Source of the DNA: Piezodorus guildinii
Lineage: Eukaryota; Arthropoda; Insecta; Hemiptera; Pentatomidae
Length of the DNA stretch: 64,000 nt
Assembly (NCBI GenBank): GCA_023052935.1
Contig: CM041292.1
Coordinates: 170,169,900-170,233,899 of the forward strand
Direction of reading: 5' to 3'
Shown: positions 45,331 through 53,899 of the stretch, piece by piece
Numbering within the stretch: position 1 is the stretch's first letter
Layout of the letters: each line of letters begins with the position of its first letter
Notes under the pieces: generated by a model
Databases searched by the model: none
Seen by the model: the letters and a program-made list of their open reading frames with translations, nothing else
What the model was told of the DNA's origin: nothing
Position numbers and translations under genes: made by a program

Positions 45331-46704
45331 TTTTTTGAATTATTATTATTTTTTTTTTTTAACATAAAACATAAACTTAATTACTCTTATATATTTAATA
45401 TTCAAGAAGTAAGATGTAGATTATTTTTATTTATTATTCCTTGCAATAGAAACCAGTATAAATTACTTTCAATTATTGAAACAAATTATGATTTTAAACA
45501 AAATATTTATAATATTCGCTACTAATTTCTTTGAATAGTCGAAGTCAAATTTACATGCCTATTAAAGTTTGTTGCTATTTCACCCTCTATCAATTATATT
45601 AAGAAATTCAAATAAATAATCAATTACTATTTCATATGTTTGTTTTATGTATGTGAAGATATATAAATATATATGTAAGATATATAAATATATATGTAAG
45701 ATAATTCTTAATAGTTTTAAAGAACTTTTTTTTTCCTGGAATAAAATTATAATAAAACAGTAATAATACTGCCGAGTAAAAATAAAAATACTAATAAATA
45801 TTTGGATTTTCCTTACCCTAAACTAAAAATAAAAAATAATAATAAACTAATTAGCAAATTGTTTTCGAAGCTATTTCATTATTTTTCTTTGTACGCGTTT
45901 TATGTTTAATTTTATTTCTATTTTTATATCTCAGTTATAAAAATTTTAAGCATAGTTATCTAACATTCCTTCACACAAATTGACCAGAATGAAAATAAAA
46001 CAATTCAGATTTAAATGTACATCATAAAAAATTGCTATAAAAAATATTGTCGTCCAAGTTATCTAAATGAATGTGGTAATTTTGCCAATTATTTTAAATG
46101 ACTAAAAATATTAAAGGAACATAAAAACCAAAAGTTTCATTATTGACCATAAAATATTGTGTTATAATGGCAAAATTAGTTTGAGAATACTAGAAGATTA
46201 AAAAATTAATGCTTTCAATGTAATAAGGTTTAGTGTTTATAGTTAAATTTAGATAATGCCTTCAATACACGATCGTAATTAGTACAATAAATTATCGGAT
46301 ATTGATTAATTAATTAATCAATTTCCTCCCAAAAAAAATTTCGAGTCGTGAAATTTTTGTTATTCTATTCAAGTAGTTTACTTTTAGCTTCAATTCAGTG
46401 CTCCATTGTTAAAAACCCTTACCAATCACCCTTTAAAATTAAAAAAAAAAAATTTATTGTGAGGCTGTTTTAAATTAGCAACTTAAATTTAAAATCAACT
46501 TCCTACCAATCAATTAGTTTATTTTCTGTTTTATTAATTTATAGTGCATTAATTTTGTTTATTTTTTATTAACGTGTTGACCAATCGGACCTGTCAGGTA
46601 AATTGGTAAACCCGGACCGGTCAGGTATATATATTGGTATGAAATTTTTCAGCTTATATATCATGTAATAACCAAATTATGATTGTTGATTATAAAAAAT
46701 ATAT
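44996..46704. other. AT-rich spacer with a TA microsatellite
   Basis: No gene. The 110-codon frame at 45193-45525 is a translation of the (TA)n and poly(T) tracts. A short duplicated phrase ('cggacctgtcaggtaaattg' / 'cggaccggtcaggtatatat') lies at 46587-46632, just outside the Gypsy insertion. Confidence 0.6.
45257..45337 (+). repeat. (TA)n then poly(T) microsatellite
   Basis: About 28 TA units followed by about 25 T residues. Confidence 0.95.
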
Positions 46705-47253
46705 TGTTACGGGCTACGGGGTGTGAGAAATGAACTACTCCAGTTTACAAATTACAGATGTTTATTGAATACAGAAAACACAAATACAAAGGGATTACTA
46801 ACCACTATATTAACAATAATAATGGAATTACTAGCTTAACTACTAAACAGTATACATATAAAATGAGGTATTCCTAACGAATAAACTACTTACAATCGGC
46901 TAGACTTATTCTAAGACTTACAACTATAAATTATATATAAACTACAGTCTTCTAATTTCCCACCGACCGATTATCACAATATTGACACACAGTTTCACTA
47001 CACTGTCACACTGTCACGAGTTGTTCACTGTCACTGTTCACTGATACATTCACTTGAGCAAGATCAAGACTCACTCACCCAGGCTCAGGGGACCTCTATT
47101 TGTACCACCGCCGAATCTTCTAGCCCCACGTTGGGCGCAGGTAAGAAGGGTGGGCCGTTCCAGGCACTTCGAGGACTGTCCAGGTCCAGAAGTCTCTAGC
47201 CTCATCTAGGCCCCTCCAGGCGTGGTCCACCCGTCATTGTCTTGACCGTAGCA
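46705..47253 (-). repeat. 3' LTR of the Gypsy element
   Basis: 549 bp, TG...CA ends. The last six codons and the stop of pol lie inside it. Carries the same AATAAA signal as the 5' LTR on the element strand. Confidence 0.96.
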
Positions 47254-50200
47254 CTACCCCCTCCTTAGACGTGCTCTGCCCCAGAGCACAGATTGCAGAA
47301 GCTGAGCGATGCTGATCTTCCTCCAATGTAGGTGTTTTGTCTTTCCAGGGGTTGAACGTGCATACCATTATGATGACTCCAGAGTTGGCGAACGTCTCTT
47401 CTACAATGTTCCTGACAATCCTCCACTCCAGGCCATCGTATCCACAACCCAACTTCGGGATGGCGAGCTTGGTGACACGCAGTTCCAGAAGCTTTCTCCG
47501 CAGGTCGTCAAGACTCCGGCGCAGTGTGTCGTATGTCGGCTTCTGCTCTGATGAACTCTTGGTAACCAAGTAAAACAGGTGCCGGCCTTCATGCTCTTGA
47601 TGGAGAGTCTTCCCAACTCTTGGTCCCTGGCGTTCCAGCTCTTCAATTCCAGCGAACTTCTTCCTGAAGACCGTCGCAATCCCCCGGGAATTCCTCAGAT
47701 GTTCGGCGACACAATGTGCTAGAGCATAGTCTACCGGTAACGAGAATATGTCTCTGTAAACTGTCTGCGTTACCCTAAGGGAGTCTGGCGCCTTAGGATG
47801 GGGAGTTAGGTCCTTGTCGGTGAGGTTCCTCACTTGCTGTTCCTCTGTAGGGCCATGGTTTCCCTTGTATGGAGCCAATCGGTTGAAATGGACTACCTTG
47901 GGTTTTCCTTTGGGCTGCTTCCTGATCCTATAGATGACATCATTGATCCTCTTGATGACCTCATACGGTCCGTCCCAGGAGTTTTGAAGTTTCGGTGAGT
48001 AGCCATGCCTTCTTCGAGGATCGTGTAGCCAGACCAAGTCTCCAGGTTGGAAGCCACCTTTCTCTGCCTTGATGTCGTAACGCTCCTTCATTCTGTCACT
48101 TGCTCCCTGGATGTTTGTGCGAACCTTCTCGTGAATAGTGTTCATTCGCTTCCGTAGGTTCGTGACGTAGTCTTCTCCGGCGACCTCCTCATCAGGCTTG
48201 AAACCGAATTTCAGATCGCAAGGCAAGCGTAGTTCTCTACCGAACACGACATTGGCGGGGGTCTGCCCTGTCGTTTCATTGACTGAACTACGATAGGCTA
48301 GCAGGAACAGATGAAGATATTGGTCCCAGTCTCGCTGATGGTCAGAAACTACCTTGGCCAAATATCGACCCATCGTCCTGTTCATGCGCTCTACCATGCC
48401 ATCGGACTGAGGGTGAAGAGGCGTCGTTCTGGTCTTCCGTATTCCTAGAGCCTCGCACATCCTGGTGAAGACTGCCGACTCAAAGTTTCTTCCTTGGTCA
48501 GCATGAAGTTCCATGGGCACCCCAAACCGACTGACGAGCTGCTTCACGAGAACATCTGCAACCGTGGCGGCCTCCTGATTCGGAAGGGCGTAAGCTTCCA
48601 CCCACTTTGAAAAATAATCCATGGCCACGAGAATGTATCGGTTGCCATTATCTGTCACAGGAAAAGGGCCAGCGATGTCTACCGCTATTCTCTCGAATGG
48701 TGCTCCTACGTTGTATTTCTTCATAGGTGCCTTCTTTTTCCTTATCGGTCCATTAGAGGCGGCACAAGTTGCACACCGCCGGCACCAATCTAACACATCG
48801 TCCTTGAGGTTTGCCCAGTAAAAGCGTTCACGAACCTTTTCTAATGTCCGGTGAACTCCAAGGTGGCCACCAGATGCTCCATCATGTAATTCCCTCAGTA
48901 CTTCGGGCACTTTAATCTTTGGTACGATGAGCTGTAGTCTCCGCTGATCTCCCTCTGTGTTCTCCAATGCTCGTTTCAGCAGACCTTTGTCCAGTAGAAT
49001 GGAGTTCCATTGAGCCCAATAGGTTTTTATATTTTTCGACATTGGAGCAACATCCTGCCAGCTTGGTCTCCTTTGGCCTGATAGCTTCCATTCCCTTATT
49101 TGTTTCAAGTCCGGGTCCTCGTCCTGTTCCTTTGCCAGTTGTGTGTCCTGCCAACCGTCGGTAACGACCGTAGTCCGCAACACTGTTGCTTGCTTTTCTT
49201 CTTGTCGAGAACAATGCTTGCATTCTCCGTCACAGGGTCTCCTTGAGAGCGCATCCGCATTCCGGTGACTCGTTCCAGAACGATGAGCAGATTCGAAGTC
49301 ATATTCCTGAAGGCGCTCGATCCACCGTGCAACTTGTCCCTCTGGTGACTTGAATCGCAGCAGCCACATTAGAGCTGCGTGGTCCGTTCTCAGTAGAAAT
49401 CTTCTTCCATACAGGTATTTATGAAAGTGCTCTATGGACTTAACCACTGCCAGAAGCTCTTTCCTTGTGACACAGTAGTTGCGTTCTGGAGCTGACAGTG
49501 CTTTGCTGAAGTACCCAATAACCTTTTCTTCCCCGTCTTGGAGTTGGGAAAGGACGCTTCCAATAGCAGTGTTGCTGGCATCTGTGTCAAGAATGAACTT
49601 GCCCTCGGGACGTGGATAGCTTAGAATAGGCGCACTACTCAATTTCTTCTTTAACTCCTCAAATGAAGCCTGACACTCGCGATCCCAAAGGAAAGTCCGT
49701 TTTTCCTCAGTGAGCCTGGTAAGAGGTTTTGCGATGTTGGCGAATCCTTTCACGTACCTCCTGTAGTAGGTGCAGAGCCCGAGGAAACTTCTCACTTGGT
49801 GCTTATCTCGAGGTGCTGGCCAATTGGTGATCGCTGTAATCTTCTCTGGGTCAACAGCAACTCCGTTGTCTGATACAACATGCCCCAGGTAGTTGACTTG
49901 CCTTCGGAAGAGATTGCACTTCTTCGGGTTCAGTTTTAGATTAGCTGCACGCAGCCGTTCGAAGACCCGCTCCAGATTCTCCAGATGGTGAGTGAAGGAT
50001 TTTCCCAGTACAATGATGTCGTCCAAGTAAACCAGGCATATCTCCCAAGAAAGGCCTCTTAAGACGCTTTCCATCAGCCTCTCGAACGTTGCAGGTGCAT
50101 TGCAAAGCCCGAATGGCATTACCGTAAATTGCCAGAGGCCAGTGCCGATTGAAAATGCCGTCTTCTCCTTATCTTCCGGTGCCAATCCAACCTGCCAATA

Positions 50201-51493
50201 TCCACTGCGGAGATCCAAGGTAGAAAATAGTTTGCAACCCTCTAGTGTGTCCAGCGTGTCGTCAATCCTTGGGAGTGGGTAACTGTCCTTCTTCGTGGCG
50301 TTGTTCAAAAGACGGTAATCTACGCAGAATCTTGTCGTCCCATCTTTCTTTTTCACCAGTACGACAGGAGACATCCATGGGCTACTCGAGGGCTCGATGA
50401 CACCATTATTCGCCATATCCTTAAGAATCTCCTCGGCATCCTTTCGTTTAGCTAGCGGCAGCCTCCTCGGGATCTGTCGGATGGGCTGTGTATCCCCGGT
50501 GTCAATTTTGTGCTGGACGATGTTCGTTCTACCCCGTGGTCCTGAGCTGATCTCGAAAATGTCCTGCCATCGGGTAATCAATCTCTTCACGATTTCGCTC
50601 TGTTCAGGCGAAAGTTCTCTGCATGATTCCTCCACGAATCCTTTTAATTCTTCGGGTAGTCCTCGTTGCTCGGTGGGGTTGCGTTGTAGCTGTCGGACTA
50701 CTGAGGTAGCGGCCGTACATTCTCCGACTGGTGTTCCTCTCTTTAGTGTCACCGGGAAGCTGTTCAGATTCATCAGTCGGATTGGGGTGGTATGTCCGAC
50801 CTTGATGAGAGACCTTGCAACCAGAACACCGCGTCCGACTTCCTGCTGCTCGTGCTTCCCAGGTTCAAGTAGAAGACATTGACCCTCCGGTAGTCGTCCA
50901 TTGATCGTCCCATGCGTCAGAATTTGACTCCGTGCAGGTAAGGTGGTGTCTTCTAGTAGGAGTACTCGTGCATAGAGGTCCTTTCCCTGCCGAAGGATGA
51001 CCTCTTCGTCTCCCAGCGTCATCACACCTCTCGACATGTCCAGCTTGATCCCGTATTTGATCATCAAGTCCATGCCGAAGATGACTTCCTCGTCTATTTT
51101 CGCCACGAGAACGCGGTGCTCTAGACGTTGGCCCCCGATGAAGAAAGTGGCAACTGTCTCCCCGTAGACCTCGGCTGGCTGTCCTGTGGCTGTCCGTAAC
51201 GCCCAAGTGGTAGGTAATATCTTCTTAGCGTTAACTGCCTTCGGGTTCAGTATTGTCATGGTTGCGCCGGTATCCAGCAGAAAACTCCGCAGCTGCCCGT
51301 TCACCATTCCATCCACATAAAAACTATTTGTCTTGCTCCCTATTGTCGCGATTCTCACGGCGACCCTGGGGCCTTTGATGCTACGGGTTGACAGTTGCCC
51401 CTTCCCATCAACCCTCCTTAGTTTTCCTGTGGCTTTTCCGGCTTCCTGGTAGGACACTTGCTTCTGGGGTGTCCAAGTTGACCGCAGCTCCAA
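47234..51493 (-). CDS. pol: Gypsy Pol polyprotein: protease, RT, RNase H, integrase, macrodomain
   Basis: 1419 codons. Protease: 'LLDTGATMTI' (Asp74). RT: about 365-540 with 'FSTLDL' (Asp427) and 'YLDD' (489-492). RNase H: Asp636, Glu679, Asp704, Asp747. Integrase: zinc-binding His870, His877, Cys907, Cys910 and the DDE triad Asp939, Asp999, Glu1035, with D-35-E spacing. GPY/F module: 'WDGPYEVI' (1173-1180). After 'HFNRLAPYKG' and a short linker, residues 1241-1383 form a TARG1/OARD1-type macrodomain. The open frame overlaps gag by 76 bases in the -1 frame and its first codon here is TTG, so expression as Gag-Pol by -1 frameshifting is likely. I saw no perfect slippery heptamer; CAAAAAG upstream of the gag zinc knuckle and GGAAAAC next to the gag stop are near-matches. 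The stop lies in the 3' LTR. Confidence 0.95.
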   Translation of the reverse strand: MELRSTWTPQKQVSYQEAGKATGKLRRVDGKGQLSTRSIKGPRVAVRIATIGSKTNSFYVDGMVNGQLRSFLLDTGATMTILNPKAVNAKKILPTTWALRTATGQPAEVYGETVATFFIGGQRLEHRVLVAKIDEEVIFGMDLMIKYGIKLDMSRGVMTLGDEEVILRQGKDLYARVLLLEDTTLPARSQILTHGTINGRLPEGQCLLLEPGKHEQQEVGRGVLVARSLIKVGHTTPIRLMNLNSFPVTLKRGTPVGECTAATSVVRQLQRNPTEQRGLPEELKGFVEESCRELSPEQSEIVKRLITRWQDIFEISSGPRGRTNIVQHKIDTGDTQPIRQIPRRLPLAKRKDAEEILKDMANNGVIEPSSSPWMSPVVLVKKKDGTTRFCVDYRLLNNATKKDSYPLPRIDDTLDTLEGCKLFSTLDLRSGYWQVGLAPEDKEKTAFSIGTGLWQFTVMPFGLCNAPATFERLMESVLRGLSWEICLVYLDDIIVLGKSFTHHLENLERVFERLRAANLKLNPKKCNLFRRQVNYLGHVVSDNGVAVDPEKITAITNWPAPRDKHQVRSFLGLCTYYRRYVKGFANIAKPLTRLTEEKRTFLWDRECQASFEELKKKLSSAPILSYPRPEGKFILDTDASNTAIGSVLSQLQDGEEKVIGYFSKALSAPERNYCVTRKELLAVVKSIEHFHKYLYGRRFLLRTDHAALMWLLRFKSPEGQVARWIERLQEYDFESAHRSGTSHRNADALSRRPCDGECKHCSRQEEKQATVLRTTVVTDGWQDTQLAKEQDEDPDLKQIREWKLSGQRRPSWQDVAPMSKNIKTYWAQWNSILLDKGLLKRALENTEGDQRRLQLIVPKIKVPEVLRELHDGASGGHLGVHRTLEKVRERFYWANLKDDVLDWCRRCATCAASNGPIRKKKAPMKKYNVGAPFERIAVDIAGPFPVTDNGNRYILVAMDYFSKWVEAYALPNQEAATVADVLVKQLVSRFGVPMELHADQGRNFESAVFTRMCEALGIRKTRTTPLHPQSDGMVERMNRTMGRYLAKVVSDHQRDWDQYLHLFLLAYRSSVNETTGQTPANVVFGRELRLPCDLKFGFKPDEEVAGEDYVTNLRKRMNTIHEKVRTNIQGASDRMKERYDIKAEKGGFQPGDLVWLHDPRRRHGYSPKLQNSWDGPYEVIKRINDVIYRIRKQPKGKPKVVHFNRLAPYKGNHGPTEEQQVRNLTDKDLTPHPKAPDSLRVTQTVYRDIFSLPVDYALAHCVAEHLRNSRGIATVFRKKFAGIEELERQGPRVGKTLHQEHEGRHLFYLVTKSSSEQKPTYDTLRRSLDDLRRKLLELRVTKLAIPKLGCGYDGLEWRIVRNIVEETFANSGVIIMVCTFNPWKDKTPTLEEDQHRSASAICALGQSTSKEGVVLRSRQ
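47254..47267 (-). promoter_or_regulatory. Polypurine tract
   Basis: TAAGGAGGGGGTAG on the element strand, immediately before the 3' LTR. This is the expected primer site for plus-strand DNA synthesis. It lies within the pol frame. Confidence 0.85.
47354..47773 (-). other. Macrodomain-coding segment (TARG1/OARD1-like ADP-ribose hydrolase fold)
   Basis: Pol residues about 1241-1380. Signature segments in order: 'VYRDIFSLP' (the Asp after the first strand, used in adenine contact), 'YALAHCVAEHLRNSRGIA' (matching the family's 'SLAHC.SED.RMG.GIA'), 'FRKKFAGIEEL', 'LFYLVTK' (Lys1312, equivalent to catalytic Lys84 of human TARG1), 'KPTYDTLRRSLDDL', 'LAIPKLGCGYDGLEW' (Asp1353, equivalent to catalytic Asp125) and 'VIIMVCT'. 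The family removes ADP-ribose from acidic residues and O-acetyl-ADP-ribose. Both catalytic positions are kept, so hydrolase activity is plausible. The serine position in the 'AHC.S' loop is Ala here. Confidence 0.9.
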
Positions 51494-52740
51494 CAGCGTA
51501 TCTCCTTTTTGCGGGTCCTGAGGGCTTCTAAAACCTTTGCTACTATGTCCTCGATGGTGGGGGCCGCGTTAGGCTCCGCTTCTGCCGCTCGAACTCGTGC
51601 ATGTCCACGGACTGACTGCCTGACAGCCTCGAATTCCATGGCCTGCGACAATGCATCGCCCAAAGTTTTAGGGCGTGCGAGTTTCACTGCCTGTTGGGTT
51701 TCCGGGTCTCGAAGTCCATCCAGGAATTTGTCGATAGCCAAGCTCTCGTAGACGTCGTCGGTGACCGTTGGGTAGGCATTCCTCACTAGCCGGGCGATAT
51801 CTGCTTCAAATTCCTGCAGCGTCTCGTTGGTCTTCTGGACCCTGTTCTTTAACTGGGAACGGTATAGTTGGTCCATGTGGCGATGGCCGAAACGCATCTC
51901 CAGTCTTTTCATCAGCTCACTGTAGTTGCACCGCTCCGACATGGGCATCCCCTGTAGCACTCCTAAGGCGTCTCCACGCAAGGCTAGGCACAACGCTGAT
52001 GCTTGCGTCTCCTTTGACCACCCGTGGATCGAAGCCGCTGTCTCGAAGAGAGTCATGTAGTCCTCCCACGGCGTCTTCCCGTCGAACAATGGGATGGTGT
52101 TGTGCGTTGGTGGCATCCCAGCATTGGCGGAGGGAATGGTGTTGTGAGGGCTTCTCTCAGAGGGTTGGTCGGTGTCGATTGTCGGTGGGTTGCTCATACG
52201 TTCTTCTAGAGCTTCTATTCTTACCCTAAGTTCATTTTCTACTGAATCGACTTTTTCTCCTAATCTAGATTCTACATCAGCTAACTTATTATCTACACTT
52301 TCCATTAACTTAGTTTCTAAATTGCCTAACTTAGCCTCCAATGTATTTTTAACAGTACTTAATTCATTACCTAACTCATTTTTAACAGTACTTAACTCAT
52401 TACCTAACTCATTTTTAACAGTACTTAACTCATTACCTAACTTCTTTTCTACATTACCTAACTCATTTCCTAACTTCTTTTCTACATTACCTAACTCATT
52501 TCCTAACTTCTTTTCTACATTACCTAATTCAGTTTTAAAAGTTGCAGACAACTTACTGAAATCATTTTCAAACGTAATCTCGTCTGGATTTTCCCCTGAA
52601 TCAACAAAAAATTGGCGCAAGCGTTGTTGCAGTACTGATTTCGTTCCGAAAGTATCCAGATCTCGTTCTTCTAACTCCCGTCTTAAGTCTGCAACTTTTA
52701 AATCATTCAGTCTAACACTCTGAGAAGTCATTTTCCACAC
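51418..52740 (-). CDS. gag: Gypsy Gag with SAP-like motif, hendecad coiled coil and zinc knuckle
   Basis: 440 codons; particle-forming and RNA-binding protein. Residues 11-46 match a SAP motif (helix-turn-helix DNA-binding: 'LKVADLRRELEERDLDTFG' then 'KSVLQQRL'). Residues 71-169 are nine 11-residue repeats: three of 'ELGNVEKKLGN', then 'ELSTVKNELGN' type, then diverged units, all of coiled-coil character. Residues about 217-375 form the retrotransposon Gag core ('PLFDGKTPWEDYMTLFE', 'LQEFEADIARLVR'). A CCHC knuckle, CWSCGQLGHPRSKC, is at 416-429, near the end. The ATG at 52740 is the first in the frame; a second ATG three codons later is equally usable. The leader between PBS and ATG is short (about 54 bases). 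Confidence 0.93.
   Translation of the reverse strand: MWKMTSQSVRLNDLKVADLRRELEERDLDTFGTKSVLQQRLRQFFVDSGENPDEITFENDFSKLSATFKTELGNVEKKLGNELGNVEKKLGNELGNVEKKLGNELSTVKNELGNELSTVKNELGNELSTVKNTLEAKLGNLETKLMESVDNKLADVESRLGEKVDSVENELRVRIEALEERMSNPPTIDTDQPSERSPHNTIPSANAGMPPTHNTIPLFDGKTPWEDYMTLFETAASIHGWSKETQASALCLALRGDALGVLQGMPMSERCNYSELMKRLEMRFGHRHMDQLYRSQLKNRVQKTNETLQEFEADIARLVRNAYPTVTDDVYESLAIDKFLDGLRDPETQQAVKLARPKTLGDALSQAMEFEAVRQSVRGHARVRAAEAEPNAAPTIEDIVAKVLEALRTRKKEIRCWSCGQLGHPRSKCPTRKPEKPQEN
52344..52540 (-). repeat. Two sets of 33-bp tandem repeats in gag
   Basis: Three copies of a unit ending 'acagtacttaactcattacc' and three copies of a unit containing 'aacttcttttctacattacc', each 33 bp. They encode the 11-residue coiled-coil units. 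The near-identity at DNA level shows recent expansion, so unit number may vary between copies. Confidence 0.9.
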
Positions 52741-52794
52741 AGTAGCCCAATAATTACAAAAACAAGAAAACCAAAATTATAACCATTTACAATG

Positions 52795-52812
52795 ATCCCA
52801 CTTCTGACACCA
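52795..52812 (-). promoter_or_regulatory. Primer-binding site (tRNA-Leu type)
   Basis: TGGTGTCAGAAGTGGGAT on the element strand, 3 bases after the 5' LTR. It is complementary to the 3' end, including CCA, of animal tRNA-Leu species ending ...ATCCCACTTCTGACA. Confidence 0.8.
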
Positions 52813-52815
52813 AAT

Positions 52816-53364
52816 TGTTACGGGCTACGGGGTGTGAGAAATGAACTACTCCAGTTTACAAATTACAGATGTTTATTGAATACAGAAAACACAAATACAA
52901 AGGGATTACTAACCACTATATTAACAATAATAATGGAATTACTAGCTTAACTACTAAACAGTATACATATAAAATGAGGTATTCCTAACGAATAAACTAC
53001 TTACAATCGGCTAGACTTATTCTAAGACTTACAACTATAAATTATATATAAACTACAGTCTTCTAATTTCCCACCGACCGATTATCACAATATTGACACA
53101 CAGTTTCACTACACTGTCACACTGTCACGAGTTGTTCACTGTCACTGTTCACTGATACATTCACTTGAGCAAGATCAAGACTGACTCACCCAGGCTCAGG
53201 GGACCTCTATTTGTACCACCGCCGAATCTTCTAGCCCCACGTTGGGCGCAGGTAAGAAGGGTGGGCCGTTCCAGGCACTTCGAGGACTGTCCAGGTCCAG
53301 AAGTCTCTAGCCTCATCTAGGCCCCTCCAGGCGTGGTCCACCCGTCATTGTCTTGACCGTAGCA
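52816..53364 (-). repeat. 5' LTR of the Gypsy element
   Basis: 549 bp with TG...CA ends. On the element strand it has a TCAGTG initiator-like site (rc of 53150-53155), a TATATATAA tract further downstream and AATAAA near its end (rc of 52872-52877). It is identical to the other LTR except at 53183. Confidence 0.96.
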
Positions 53365-53768
53365 ATATATTAAAAAAAATTTAAAATAAAGTACAAACCT
53401 ATGGTTGGGATCAGAATATATTGAGACCGTAGGAATATTTAGAGACATGGAGACCCTAGCGTATGGAGACCCTCCTATATATGTACTGATTCGAAGCACT
53501 GATTTTTTTTTAATAGTATTTTTATTCTAGAATATTACATTTTAGATAATTGCTCTTTTTAAATATTATAAACTCTTGAATATTTCAAAAAACCATACGA
53601 AGGAACTGTGAAAAGAATGAAGCAGTTTTTAAAGCCTTCAGTTTTCTAACCAAAGTTAGAGGCTATTAAAGGAACATATCAATTTTTATTTATTTTAAAT
53701 TATTATTATATTTTGTTCTTTTTTCTCCTTCTCTGCCCTTAAGTCCATTGGTAACTATATATACTAAT

Positions 53769-53806
<38 letters not shown>

Positions 53807-53899
53807 CATTATAACATTATAAGGATAACTTTCTTCTCTTTTACTTTATATTTATTCATTCGTTATCCTTAATCTTTATTATTAATTTGCTTTTTTACA
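53365..53899. other. AT-rich spacer
   Basis: Begins with the TSD ATAT. A 'ggagaccct' phrase is repeated at 53449-53474. A TA microsatellite lies at 53774-53801. No gene. Confidence 0.5.

Larger units (their letters stand above)
46705..53364 (-). mobile_element. Complete Ty3/Gypsy LTR retrotransposon with a C-terminal macrodomain
   Basis: A 6660-bp element on the minus strand. It has two 549-bp LTRs beginning TG and ending CA, a 4-bp target duplication ATAT (46701-46704, 53365-53368), a PBS matching a tRNA-Leu 3' end, a polypurine tract, an intact gag (51418-52740) and an intact pol (47234-51493). No env ORF is present. I found a single difference between the LTRs (C at 47072, G at 53183), indicating recent insertion. 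It is much less AT-rich than the surroundings. The integrase with GPY/F module is Gypsy-like, and the order protease, RT, RNase H, integrase confirms Ty3/Gypsy. Confidence 0.95.

Noticed and set aside
45193..45525. 110-codon frame with Tyr/Ile and Phe runs
   Set aside because: It is a translation of (TA)n and poly(T) microsatellite.
47265..51206. Many open frames on the plus strand and in other minus frames across pol
   Set aside because: All are shadows of the long pol ORF. None has independent motifs.
46705..53364. An env gene that would make the Gypsy element an errantivirus
   Set aside because: Pol ends at the 3' LTR and no third ORF exists. The extra C-terminal part is the macrodomain.
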